Positions 1-6,309 of a stretch of 29,064 bases of DNA are shown piece by piece; positions within the stretch are counted from its first letter, which is position 1, and the number at the start of each line of letters is the position of its first letter. Made by a program: the position numbers and the translations under genes. The notes under the pieces are model-generated. The model did no database searches. It was not told the origin of the DNA and saw only the letters and a program-made list of their open reading frames with translations. The DNA is taken from the NCBI GenBank assembly GCA_023439045.1, contig JAEXOY010000048.1:1-29064 (forward strand), read 5' to 3'. Origin of the DNA: Bacillota bacterium (GTDB taxonomy: Bacteria > Bacillota > Clostridia > Acetivibrionales > DSM-1351).

Positions 1-64
1 TTTTGTTGCCACTATAATACACACTATGGGTTAAAAGAATAAACATACTATTTATTATCCTCAT
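1..64 (-). CDS. possible start of an ORF running off the left edge
   Basis: A minus-strand frame opens at an ATG (62-64) and stays open to the window edge, giving 21 residues with a short hydrophobic stretch. A second in-frame ATG at 44-46 sits about 10 bases after a GAGGAT ribosome site and is the better start. It begins just beyond the attC-like repeat at 81-290, where the next cassette would start in an integron-like array. Too short to identify; it may be chance. Confidence 0.25.
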   Translation of the reverse strand, partial: MRIINSMFILLTHSVYYSGNK

Positions 65-80
65 TTTTATGTACTAGAGA

Positions 81-290
81 CTATCGATTTCAGCTAACGC
101 CCCCGCACTCCCGAAACCCGCGAGCAGCTAGTGACAATTCGACTCTGCGAGCGGAGTTTGGCTGGCGACCAATAAATCCACACTATCCTAGCTAAAAAGC
201 ACTATCTACCACTTGTAGCCAAAGACGACACAGCACCAACAACTTTAACCGTCAGCCCTTGCGGGAGTGCGATTGTTAGCCGAAGGATAG
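81..290 (-). repeat. attC-like imperfect inverted repeat
   Basis: The outer arms CTATC/GATAG (81-85, 286-290) enclose GCTAAC (93-98) paired with GTTAGC (275-280). Inside these, a 10-base arm CGCACTCCCG (104-113) pairs with CGGGAGTGCG (262-271). Between the two paired blocks are short non-complementary spacers, GCCCC on one side and ATT on the other. This is the layout of an integron attC site: R'', spacer, L'', variable middle, L', spacer, R'. The R boxes (GTTAGCY/RGCTAAC) differ at one position from the classical GTTRRRY/RYYYAAC, and the middle (148 bases) is longer than usual. The block is much more GC-rich than its surroundings. It lies just 3' of the small gene at 314-703. Alternatives are a MITE-like element or a structured RNA. 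Confidence 0.5.
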
Positions 291-313
291 TTCAAAATTC
301 ATAAATTTCTATT

Positions 314-703
314 TCATCTTTTTCCATTTCTCTGATTTTCTAAAAAACACTTAATTGATTCAGATTTTAATAAAACAATCCCAAAAGTTAAGTATATTAT
401 TCCTATGAATAAAGAAAAAAAACTATAAGTTAAAAGCACGCTTAATAATGAAAGTGCACCGCCTAAAAGTAATAATATACTTAACAGCCATTTAGCCCAT
501 CCATGCCCTGCATAAAGAAAAAATAGTATAACGCCCTCTAAAAACAATCTAAATAATCCTTGAGCAATTTTAAACGTAGCTTGTTCAAACATACCATTTA
601 CTGCATAAAGTGAAGAATTAATTGCAATTACTATAACATCAGTAACTATAACAAAGACTATTAAACTAATAATTATCCGTTTTCCCTTTAATACTAAATC
701 CAT
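314..703 (-). CDS. small four-helix membrane protein, unknown function
   Basis: A 129-residue protein made almost entirely of hydrophobic segments, at about residues 8-28, 46-66, 70-92 and 95-113, ending in a short basic tail. No family is recognised. An AAGAGGAG ribosome site lies just upstream of the ATG. The gene stands alone between a lone GTTAGCC core site (963-969 on the opposite strand) and an attC-like repeat (81-290), with its 3' end towards the latter. That is the geometry of a gene cassette. The 265-base stretch between the core site and the gene is longer than in typical cassettes. A membrane protein of unknown role is common cassette cargo, but that is only compatible with the idea and does not prove it. 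Confidence 0.6.
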   Translation of the reverse strand: MDLVLKGKRIIISLIVFVIVTDVIVIAINSSLYAVNGMFEQATFKIAQGLFRLFLEGVILFFLYAGHGWAKWLLSILLLLGGALSLLSVLLTYSFFSLFIGIIYLTFGIVLLKSESIKCFLENQRNGKR

Positions 704-956
704 TTATTCTCCTCTTTCCTATTTCAAAAATAGCTTATACTACTATGAAATAATAAATAACACTTTGTGTGAATAAAATTCTACCACTCGCTACCTTCAC
801 TGCAACTAAGATCCAAAAAATACATCTGGCCGTAGCTATAAAAAAACATATAACTTGATTTGCTATAATACTTTAGCTTACGAAATATGTATAAGCTCAG
901 ATTCACATCACTATATACCCAAAGTACCCACTACAATTCTACCACCGTATATATAA

Positions 957-969
957 TCTTTCGGCTAAC
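957..969 (-). other. attI-like core site next to the integrase
   Basis: The minus strand reads GTTAGCCGAAAGA here. It shares GTTAGCYGAA with the far R' box of the attC-like repeat (GTTAGCTGAAATC, 86-98). It is also, with one mismatch, the inverted copy of GTTAGCCGAAGGA at 275-287. No partner arm is visible beside it, so it is a simple site, as attI sites are. It lies about 160 bases after the integrase stop codon. Confidence 0.35.
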
Positions 970-1041
970 TCTCCCCTACACGCCCCTCATTTCGGTTATA
1001 CGAGGATGAGAAAAATGCACCAATGCTACCATATTGCTCTG

Positions 1042-1126
1042 ATTATTTCGTATAAGCAACAGGACGTGTAATTCTTCTACGAAGGCTTCTTCAATAAAAC
1101 AGAAGAAGATTGCTACACGAAATAAT
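1042..1126. repeat. imperfect inverted repeat beside integrase 3' end
   Basis: The left arm ATTATTTCGTATAAGCAA (1042-1059) pairs with the right arm TTGCTACACGAAATAAT (1110-1126) with few mismatches. Inside, AGAAGAAG (1101-1108) can pair with either of two TTCTTC blocks near 1072 and 1088. No T-run follows on the minus strand, so it is not an ordinary terminator. It may be a recombinase-related structure or an mRNA 3' stabiliser. Confidence 0.5.
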
Positions 1127-1130
1127 TGTA

Positions 1131-2177
1131 TCATTTGGAATAAATGTCATCAAGTGGATTTTGGATTTTGTTTAGGCTGCTGGTGGTTACATGTGTGTAG
1201 ATTTCCGTTGTTTTGCTGCTCTGATGACCCAATAGTTCTTGTATATAGCGTAAATCTACACCGCTCTCGAGAAGGTGAGTTGCAAAAGAATGGCGCAATG
1301 AATGAACAGAAGCTTTTCTACAAATTTTAGCCTCCTTGCAGGCTCTTTCAAATATTAGCTGTATGGTTCTGGAGGTTATCGGCTTGTCCTTTTGCGGACC
1401 TGGAAATATCCACGACGTTGGGCCAAAAAGAGAAATGTATTCACTTAGTAACTGTTCAACCTTATTTGACAACAGTGTTACACGGTCCTTATGCCCCTTT
1501 GATTGCCTGATAATTATTAATCTCCTGCAATAATCGATGTCATCTACTTTTAGTGCGGCCGCCTCGCTTACCCTGAGTCCTGCTGAATAAACAATCATTA
1601 ATATCAGTCTATGCTTAGGGTTAACAACACTTTTTAGAAGCCTTTGCACTTCTTCCTTTGATAACACATTGGGTAACTTCTTCTCTTTTCTGGGATAAGT
1701 AATATCAAAATCAGTAAATTCGACTTTCTGTATATGACAATAATAAAATTTTATAGAACTAATGGACTGTGAAAGAAATGAGGTTGAAAGTTCACACTTA
1801 GCTCGCAACTCTAAAAGGTACTGTTTGACAGTTGAATTATCAAAGGTTAGAAAGGTAGGATTGTTTAGAGCGTATCTTTTAAAGTGCGATAAATATGATT
1901 TTATAGTAGCTCTGCTAAAGCCTCTTATAAGCATATCAGCTTTTAATAGTTCAAGCTGTTGTTTTATTACTGGACTTACATAGTCAAGATCACAAATACC
2001 GGTTCGAAATATTCTTTTTAGGAGTTGACGGCTTTGAGCATTGTCAGGAAATGACCAACTAAGTCTATCAACATGCCACATGCGGCCTGGTATTTCTCTA
2101 ACCTTTTTGACAAGCTCTTCATTATACTTAAAAGAAACAAATATTAATCCATCTTCTAGAGAAACTGAACATTTCAT
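1131..2177 (-). CDS. tyrosine recombinase, XerC/D-IntI superfamily
   Basis: A 348-residue site-specific recombinase. The catalytic set is visible: R202 in AGLRVSEA, K227 in the SKGHKDR turn, H292 and R295 in HSLRH, H318 in LLGH and the nucleophile Y327 in IYTHV. The SAM-like core-binding domain lies at about 70-155. Residues 1-60 form an extension with a GRMWHVDRLSWSFP motif, which XerC and XerD lack. The C-terminus (NPLDD) resembles the SPLD end of integron integrases. However, only about 65 residues separate K227 from HSLRH, so the extra IntI-specific patch is absent. ATG follows GGGAGG by six to seven bases. The promoter carries a LexA-type palindrome. It is read towards an attI-like site and an attC-like cassette, suggesting a cassette or mobile-element integrase and not the housekeeping Xer protein. 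Confidence 0.9.
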   Translation of the reverse strand: MKCSVSLEDGLIFVSFKYNEELVKKVREIPGRMWHVDRLSWSFPDNAQSRQLLKRIFRTGICDLDYVSPVIKQQLELLKADMLIRGFSRATIKSYLSHFKRYALNNPTFLTFDNSTVKQYLLELRAKCELSTSFLSQSISSIKFYYCHIQKVEFTDFDITYPRKEKKLPNVLSKEEVQRLLKSVVNPKHRLILMIVYSAGLRVSEAAALKVDDIDYCRRLIIIRQSKGHKDRVTLLSNKVEQLLSEYISLFGPTSWIFPGPQKDKPITSRTIQLIFERACKEAKICRKASVHSLRHSFATHLLESGVDLRYIQELLGHQSSKTTEIYTHVTTSSLNKIQNPLDDIYSK

Positions 2178-2203
2178 ATGGTTCCTCCCAAAAAGAATAA
2201 AAA

Positions 2204-2235
2204 ATAAATATTAGAACATATGTTCTAATATTTAT
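2204..2235. promoter_or_regulatory. 32-base perfect palindrome with LexA (SOS) box
   Basis: All 16 base pairs are symmetric around 2219/2220. The core GAACATATGTTC fits the Gram-positive LexA/DinR consensus GAACRNRYGTTC exactly. It abuts the -10 element (2234-2239) and covers the likely transcription start of the integrase gene, the position expected of a repressor operator. SOS control of the integrase is inferred from this. Confidence 0.8.
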
Positions 2236-2262
2236 AATATACTTCTTGTAAATAAATGTCAA
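2234..2262 (-). promoter_or_regulatory. promoter of the integrase gene
   Basis: On the minus strand TTGACA (2257-2262) is followed after exactly 17 bases by TATTAT (2234-2239). The -35 is a perfect sigma-A match. The -10 overlaps the end of the LexA-type palindrome. Confidence 0.7.
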
Positions 2263-2640
2263 TATCATTTCTCAAAATCGTTCTATGAATTTCTCATAAA
2301 GGTACTCATACAAAAATGCTGAAACTTAACCTAATATTTATGTTGCAGTACTTTGCAACATATCCTGCAAACTTATCCTGCATATTTGCCTTCAAAATTG
2401 CAGCAAACTTATCCTAATAATTTATCGCGCAAATATAGTGAAACATATTTATTGCCATATTTGTCCTCAAAATTTTGCAAACTTATATATTTATACTTAC
2501 ATAATTGTCCTACATATTTTCTATAGTATTTGCCTACATATTTGTCCTGCAAAATTGCGGTAATTGTCCTGCAAAATTACGGTAATTGTCCCACAAAAAA
2601 TAGATTTTATAATTCTTACATTTAGTCTTCTATAACATTC
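2240..2640. repeat. AT-rich gap with degenerate 22-base tandem repeat
   Basis: No gene. From about 2340 the sequence repeats variants of TTGTCCTGCAAAATTRCGG. The clearest copies start at 2542, 2564 and 2586, exactly 22 bases apart, with decayed copies upstream (TATCCTGCAAACTT and similar). It separates the integrase from the ybaK-lysE group. Confidence 0.65.
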
Positions 2641-3117
2641 CTAATCAGTTACCTGTGCCAGCTTTGCACCAACTAGCTCTGACAGCTGTTTCGGATCAAC
2701 CTGCATTTGCAAGCCGATTTTCCCTGCGCTTACTATCATATATTCTAGCTCACTACATGTCTCATCAAATACTGTTTTGTAAGCCTTTTTCATTCCGACA
2801 GGAGAGCATCCACCACGCACATATCCAGTGATTTTATTGATTTCGTCCACTCGAATCATTTCAATGGACTTCTCACCTACTGATTTAGCTGCAGCCTTCA
2901 AGTTAAGCTCACTCTCAACAGGCACAACAAATACATAGAACTCCTTGCTGGCACCGCGTGTTACTAAGGTTTTATATACATACTTTGTTTGCATTCCTAT
3001 CTGATTTGCAACCGTAACACCATCCACCGGTCCATTTTTGCATTCGTATGTATAGGTTTTATAAATGATCCCTGCACTATCCAATATTCTTAATGCATTA
3101 GTCTTTGTTACAGCCAT
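2641..3117 (-). CDS. ybaK: YbaK/EbsC family Cys-tRNA(Pro) deacylase
   Basis: A 158-residue protein of the YbaK/EbsC editing family. These free-standing hydrolases remove cysteine mischarged on tRNA(Pro) by prolyl-tRNA synthetase. Family signatures are the N-terminal TNALRILDSAGI, the K in KYVYKTLV that sits in the active-site pocket of relatives, and the glycine-rich RGGCSPVGMKK loop at about 110-120. I place the start at the ATG at 3115-3117. The upstream in-frame ATG (3124-3126) directly touches the AGAGG ribosome site, whereas the chosen one lies nine bases after it. The gene follows a LysE-type exporter by about 90 bases and is probably the last gene of a small operon that also holds a second YbaK-like protein. 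Confidence 0.9.
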   Translation of the reverse strand: MAVTKTNALRILDSAGIIYKTYTYECKNGPVDGVTVANQIGMQTKYVYKTLVTRGASKEFYVFVVPVESELNLKAAAKSVGEKSIEMIRVDEINKITGYVRGGCSPVGMKKAYKTVFDETCSELEYMIVSAGKIGLQMQVDPKQLSELVGAKLAQVTD

Positions 3118-3207
3118 GGTATTCATCCTCTTTAAAAAATACTATTAAGCTGTGCTTTTTTAGGAGCACATCTTAACACTAATCATCTATATAATACGTT
3201 TTTAAAA

Positions 3208-3822
3208 TCAATTATTCTTCTTATATATTATTTTACCCGCAAACAGAATGAGTATTACACCAACTGCCACATTCAGCGCCTCTATAACCAGAGGTGAAAT
3301 CATGGCTTTTACAAGTCCAAAAACAATGGACACTACTGAGAGAAAAAACATCGTTGTAGTTACTGCGCCAGCTCCGAATAATTTCATGTCCCTCATAGTA
3401 TAATTCTCGTCTGCCAGCTTTGCAGCAAATACTCCCGACCAAAATACTATTGAAAGAGGACTTGATATTGTCAAGACAGCACTTGTCAAAAATGCGTTCT
3501 TTGAACTAATGCTGTCTGTACTGACTCCCAATCCAGGAATAATACTTATTCCGAAGCTGCCCAATATTATGCCCGCCCCGAAATATATCAATACAATTGC
3601 TCCAAACCATTTGAGCAATACCTTTATCTTTGGATCAGCAAGCAGTTTACCCACGCCAATTATGGCAAGTGAAACAAACAGTATATCTACAACTGTTGCA
3701 CCCAGAGAAGCGTAAAGTGCTGGCAATATGCCTCCCTTTATTGCAGTATTTATCACATAAATACATACCGGCCCAACAGCAAATTGTAAAAGGAAACCGA
3801 ACTTAAACCCCTTTATGTACAT
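3208..3822 (-). CDS. LysE-family amino-acid exporter
   Basis: A 204-residue membrane protein with about six helices and the LysE/RhtB opening pattern: FGFLLQFAVGPVCIYVINTA near the N-terminus, then GATVVDILFV and a TISSPLSIVFWSGVF segment. The family exports amino acids or related small molecules; the substrate here is unknown. I choose the ATG at 3820-3822, seven bases after GGGAG and four bases beyond the stop of the upstream YbaK-like gene. The longer reading would begin inside that gene and add a polar, non-family N-terminus. Tight spacing means coupled translation with the YbaK-like protein at 3827-4300. Confidence 0.85.
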   Translation of the reverse strand: MYIKGFKFGFLLQFAVGPVCIYVINTAIKGGILPALYASLGATVVDILFVSLAIIGVGKLLADPKIKVLLKWFGAIVLIYFGAGIILGSFGISIIPGLGVSTDSISSKNAFLTSAVLTISSPLSIVFWSGVFAAKLADENYTMRDMKLFGAGAVTTTMFFLSVVSIVFGLVKAMISPLVIEALNVAVGVILILFAGKIIYKKNN

Positions 3823-3826
3823 CTCA

Positions 3827-4300
3827 TTACTCCCATCCCTTGCATACATCCACCCATTTCGTAACATTCGCATACTTAATAATCTCATCACATGTTAGCT
3901 CAATTGCACTGTTACTGCTTCCGCATGCCGGAAATAAGGTGTCAAATCTCTTCATGGATACATCTGCGTAAACCTTGATATCGCCATTAGCCAGTCCAAA
4001 TGGACAAACGCCCCCTACTGCGTGGCCTGTGAATTCGAGCACCTCTTCAGGTGTCATCATTTTAGCCTTTTGTGAAAATTCTGCCTTATATTTCTGATTA
4101 TCTATCTTTGCGTCTCCTGCAGCTACAATTAAAATACATTCATCATTAAGTTTAAAGCTGAGCGTTTTTGCTATTCTAGCAGGAATTACCCCAAGCGCCT
4201 GCGCTGCTAATTCAACTGTTGCGGAGGAGGTTGTAAACTCCATTATTTTTTTATCCATATCCCATTGCCCCAAATATGCTCTAACTGCTTCTATAGACAT
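3827..4300 (-). CDS. YbaK/ProRS-associated-domain protein
   Basis: A 157-residue protein of the YbaK/aminoacyl-tRNA deacylase fold (PF04073 type). It has the ATVELAAQALGV helix, IAKTLSF with the pocket lysine, and the VGGVCPFGL loop at about 95-103. It is clearly a different subfamily from the YbaK at 2641-3117, nearer the ProX/YeaK-like group. Its likely role is hydrolysis of a mischarged tRNA or a small aminoacyl ester; specificity cannot be read. A GAAAGGG ribosome site lies about ten bases before the ATG. The stop codon is within the ribosome-binding region of the lysE-like gene, so the two are co-translated. Confidence 0.85.
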   Translation of the reverse strand: MSIEAVRAYLGQWDMDKKIMEFTTSSATVELAAQALGVIPARIAKTLSFKLNDECILIVAAGDAKIDNQKYKAEFSQKAKMMTPEEVLEFTGHAVGGVCPFGLANGDIKVYADVSMKRFDTLFPACGSSNSAIELTCDEIIKYANVTKWVDVCKGWE

Positions 4301-4325
4301 TAAAAATCAACCCTTTCAAGTAAAT

Positions 4326-4355
4326 GATATAATTTTTCTTCGGCAAATCTGTAAA
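4326..4355 (-). promoter_or_regulatory. probable promoter of the YbaK-LysE-YbaK operon
   Basis: Minus-strand TTTACA (4350-4355) and TATATC (4326-4331) are 18 bases apart, just upstream of the first gene of the group. Confidence 0.4.
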
Positions 4356-4432
4356 AATTTTCATATGCCAGAACTATCAAAAATGATTGTTGCCTTAATC
4401 TAGACAACAACCACTTAATTTTATTCTATCAC

Positions 4433-4580
4433 TTCAAACTATACAAGTCCCCTTCTCAAACTAAAATAGCTCTCTTCTCAAATTATACAAACTCTTTTCT
4501 AATATTATGCAAACTCTTTTCCAATATTACACAGTCCATTTCTAAAACTATACATTCTTCAAACTATACAAATCCTCTTC
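4433..4580. repeat. degenerate 22-base tandem repeat
   Basis: About six to seven copies of a unit near CTCAAAYTATACAAACTCTT. They fill the spacer after the PRTase-like gene and run into its last codons (residues SLKNV), so the C-terminus may have been shaped by the repeat. Confidence 0.65.
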
Positions 4581-5411
4581 TATGCAGGTTTTAGCTCTTT
4601 CGGCAGTCCTTTTGTCCGCTTCAAGCGCCTCCTTCAAGAAGTTAGGATTGTTTAAAAGAAACTCTCTCATTGTATCATGTGGATTATCCAAATACTTCAT
4701 AAGCATATCATGTTGTAATGACGTTATATGCTTAGCTTCAAGTGCCAAATCAAACATTGTTTTATCCACATTAACCAAAGCATGGGATTCTACATTAGCT
4801 GCTGCAAGCTTTTCGCCGCCTCCTTGTAATCTGTCAACCACAACAAGACTATACTTGAGCTGTCCCCCTATTGCTTCAATAGCAGGAATCCATGCCCTTA
4901 CATAGCTTGATGCCTCAGTTATTATATCAGCAACATGCAGTACCTTGGCTCCCTCTATGCTTTTCAAACCTTCAGAGACTCCATCCTTATAAAGCATTAC
5001 ACTAAGATCCTTAAAAACTGTAATATGAGGCTTGTCCAAAAGCTTAGCAATCATAAATGAGAAAAACCAATCTCTTCTCTCTCCGCCAGAAATATAATCT
5101 ATATTTGAAAGTCCGATTTTCTCCTTAATATAATCACACATAGTATCAATAAGTCCCTTGAATATGGCATCCTTATGATAATTAACCGATACCAGCTCCA
5201 TTATTACCTCAGAGCAGTTTACCTTGTCTTCCTTGCAAACGTCAATCACCTTCAAAAGCTCATTTGCCTTTGCTTCACTGCCATATAGAAAATGTGTATT
5301 GATATAATATGGTCCAATCTTACATGAAGTGTACCAGAAAGGTTTATTCTCAGGGCACACCCTCACTGCATTTGTTTCAAACAACCAATTAATTAGCATA
5401 TTGCTCCCCAT
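4548..5411 (-). CDS. divergent orotate-phosphoribosyltransferase-like protein
   Basis: A 287-residue protein that aligns along its length with the OPRTase fold. TSCKIGPYYIN near residue 30 matches the orotate-binding SGxxSPYYID region. ISGGERRDWFFSF replaces the usual loop. VLHVADIITEASSY sits where PyrE has the PRPP motif VDDVITTG. VVVDRLQGGGEKLAAANV matches the VVDRxxGG segment. The DD pair of the PRPP motif is AD here and TTG is TEA, so catalysis is uncertain. It is the last gene after the pyr operon, which lacks a normal pyrE, so it is the natural candidate for the orotate-to-OMP step. The start is the ATG at 5409-5411, about ten bases after GAGAGGA; a TTG at 5420 and an ATG at 5399 are alternatives. 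About 60 extra C-terminal residues exceed ordinary PyrE (about 210). Confidence 0.7.
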   Translation of the reverse strand: MGSNMLINWLFETNAVRVCPENKPFWYTSCKIGPYYINTHFLYGSEAKANELLKVIDVCKEDKVNCSEVIMELVSVNYHKDAIFKGLIDTMCDYIKEKIGLSNIDYISGGERRDWFFSFMIAKLLDKPHITVFKDLSVMLYKDGVSEGLKSIEGAKVLHVADIITEASSYVRAWIPAIEAIGGQLKYSLVVVDRLQGGGEKLAAANVESHALVNVDKTMFDLALEAKHITSLQHDMLMKYLDNPHDTMREFLLNNPNFLKEALEADKRTAERAKTCIEEDLYSLKNV

Positions 5412-5437
5412 TATATTCAAGTCCTCTCTCTTAAGTT

Positions 5438-5583
5438 TCTATCTACATATCTATATATTTACATGTATATCTATATACTTACATGTGTATCTACATGTAT
5501 ATCTATATGTCTATATGTCTCCATATCTGTATATCTAGATATCTATTCTAAATATCATCTACATATTTATCTAAATATCTATC
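5438..5583. repeat. TATC/ACATG low-complexity repeat
   Basis: Two clear 20-base units start at 5449 and 5469 (near ATCTATATACTTACATGTRT), within about 140 bases of related ATCTATAT/ACATGT words. It fills the gap between the histidine phosphatase and the PRTase-like gene and enters the last codons of the phosphatase. Confidence 0.65.
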
Positions 5584-6269
5584 TTATTCTTTAACTTTTT
5601 CTCTTCCATTTCCTGCTGCCACCATGCTTGATTCTTTACAGTGCTCATCTCAAAGCCCAGGTGCTCGGCATCACCTTCCATTAATACTTCAAACTCATCC
5701 TTATCATCATCATAGTCAACTATAGTAATAGAAGTATTGTCATGCCAATAAATGTTTTTCATGTGCTCGAGGCATTCATTATAAAACCTGCAGAGCATTG
5801 CTCTGATTGCAGTTCCATGGGTTACAATACAAACATTTCTGCCTCTGTTTTGCTTGATAATATACATTACCTCTGCCATTAATCTATTGTAGAACTCCTC
5901 CATACTTTCACCATTGGGCATCTGATGAATATGAGGCTCATTTTCCCATGTGAAATTCTCTTGTGGATATAGTTGAGGGAGGTCGTCCCACGCCCTATTT
6001 TCCCAATCACCACCATTTATCTCTTTTAGCTTATCGGTCTTAATAATACTAAGCTTCTTTATGTCAGCAATATATTGAGCGGTCTCAAGTGTCCTGGTCA
6101 GGCTGCTGGAATAAAGCACATCTATCGGTACATTTGCAAGCCTCTGTGCTGCCATTTTAGCCTGCTTGTGCCCCTTTTCAGTAATATGACTATCGTACCA
6201 ACCATGAAAAATCCTGCCAATATTTCCTTCAGCTTCTGCGTGACGTACAAAAATCAGTCGCGTTTTCAT
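5571..6269 (-). CDS. histidine phosphatase (phosphoglycerate-mutase-like)
   Basis: A 232-residue member of the histidine phosphatase superfamily, branch 1. The phosphate-accepting histidine is in FVRHAEAE (H10), the acid is in EINGGDW at about 84, and the second histidine is in IVTHGTAIR at about 152. Relatives include cofactor-dependent phosphoglycerate mutase, CobC and many broad phosphatases; the substrate cannot be told. GGGGAGG lies eight bases before the ATG. It starts 40 bases after pyrD, with no terminator visible between, so it is likely co-transcribed with the pyr operon. A role in nucleotide or sugar-phosphate removal is possible but only inferred from position. Confidence 0.85.
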   Translation of the reverse strand: MKTRLIFVRHAEAEGNIGRIFHGWYDSHITEKGHKQAKMAAQRLANVPIDVLYSSSLTRTLETAQYIADIKKLSIIKTDKLKEINGGDWENRAWDDLPQLYPQENFTWENEPHIHQMPNGESMEEFYNRLMAEVMYIIKQNRGRNVCIVTHGTAIRAMLCRFYNECLEHMKNIYWHDNTSITIVDYDDDKDEFEVLMEGDAEHLGFEMSTVKNQAWWQQEMEEKKLKNKIDI

Positions 6270-6309
6270 GTGATATCCTCCCCTTATAAAAAATAGTACG
6301 AATATAGAG

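Larger units (their letters stand above)
704..1130. other. gap between integrase and small membrane gene
   Basis: No convincing gene. It contains the lone core site at 957-969, an imperfect inverted repeat at 1042-1126, and a GTGGTAGAATT motif that occurs twice on the minus strand. The remainder is AT-rich with scattered stops. Confidence 0.5.

Noticed and set aside
704..968. 41-codon GTG-start ORF on the minus strand
   Set aside because: Weak start, no clear ribosome site and no recognisable features.
1042..1126. Terminator of the integrase gene
   Set aside because: The stem is long and interrupted, and no T-run follows on the minus strand.
1131..2177. Calling the integrase a classical IntI
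   Set aside because: The IntI-specific segment between the catalytic lysine and HSLRH is missing (about 65 residues against about 100), so only integron-like is claimed.
2340..2603. CRISPR array
   Set aside because: Units are contiguous 22-base repeats without distinct spacers, and no cas genes are present.
3233..3442. Small ORFs overlapping lysE, carB, rny and other genes on either strand
   Set aside because: All lie within strongly supported genes in another frame and have no independent support.
2641..4300. T-box or riboswitch control of the YbaK-LysE operon
   Set aside because: No T-box sequence or other known riboswitch core seen in the short leader upstream of 4300.
4387..4410. Hairpin TTGTTG/CAACAA as a terminator
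   Set aside because: Only six pairs with a 12-base loop and no proper T-run.
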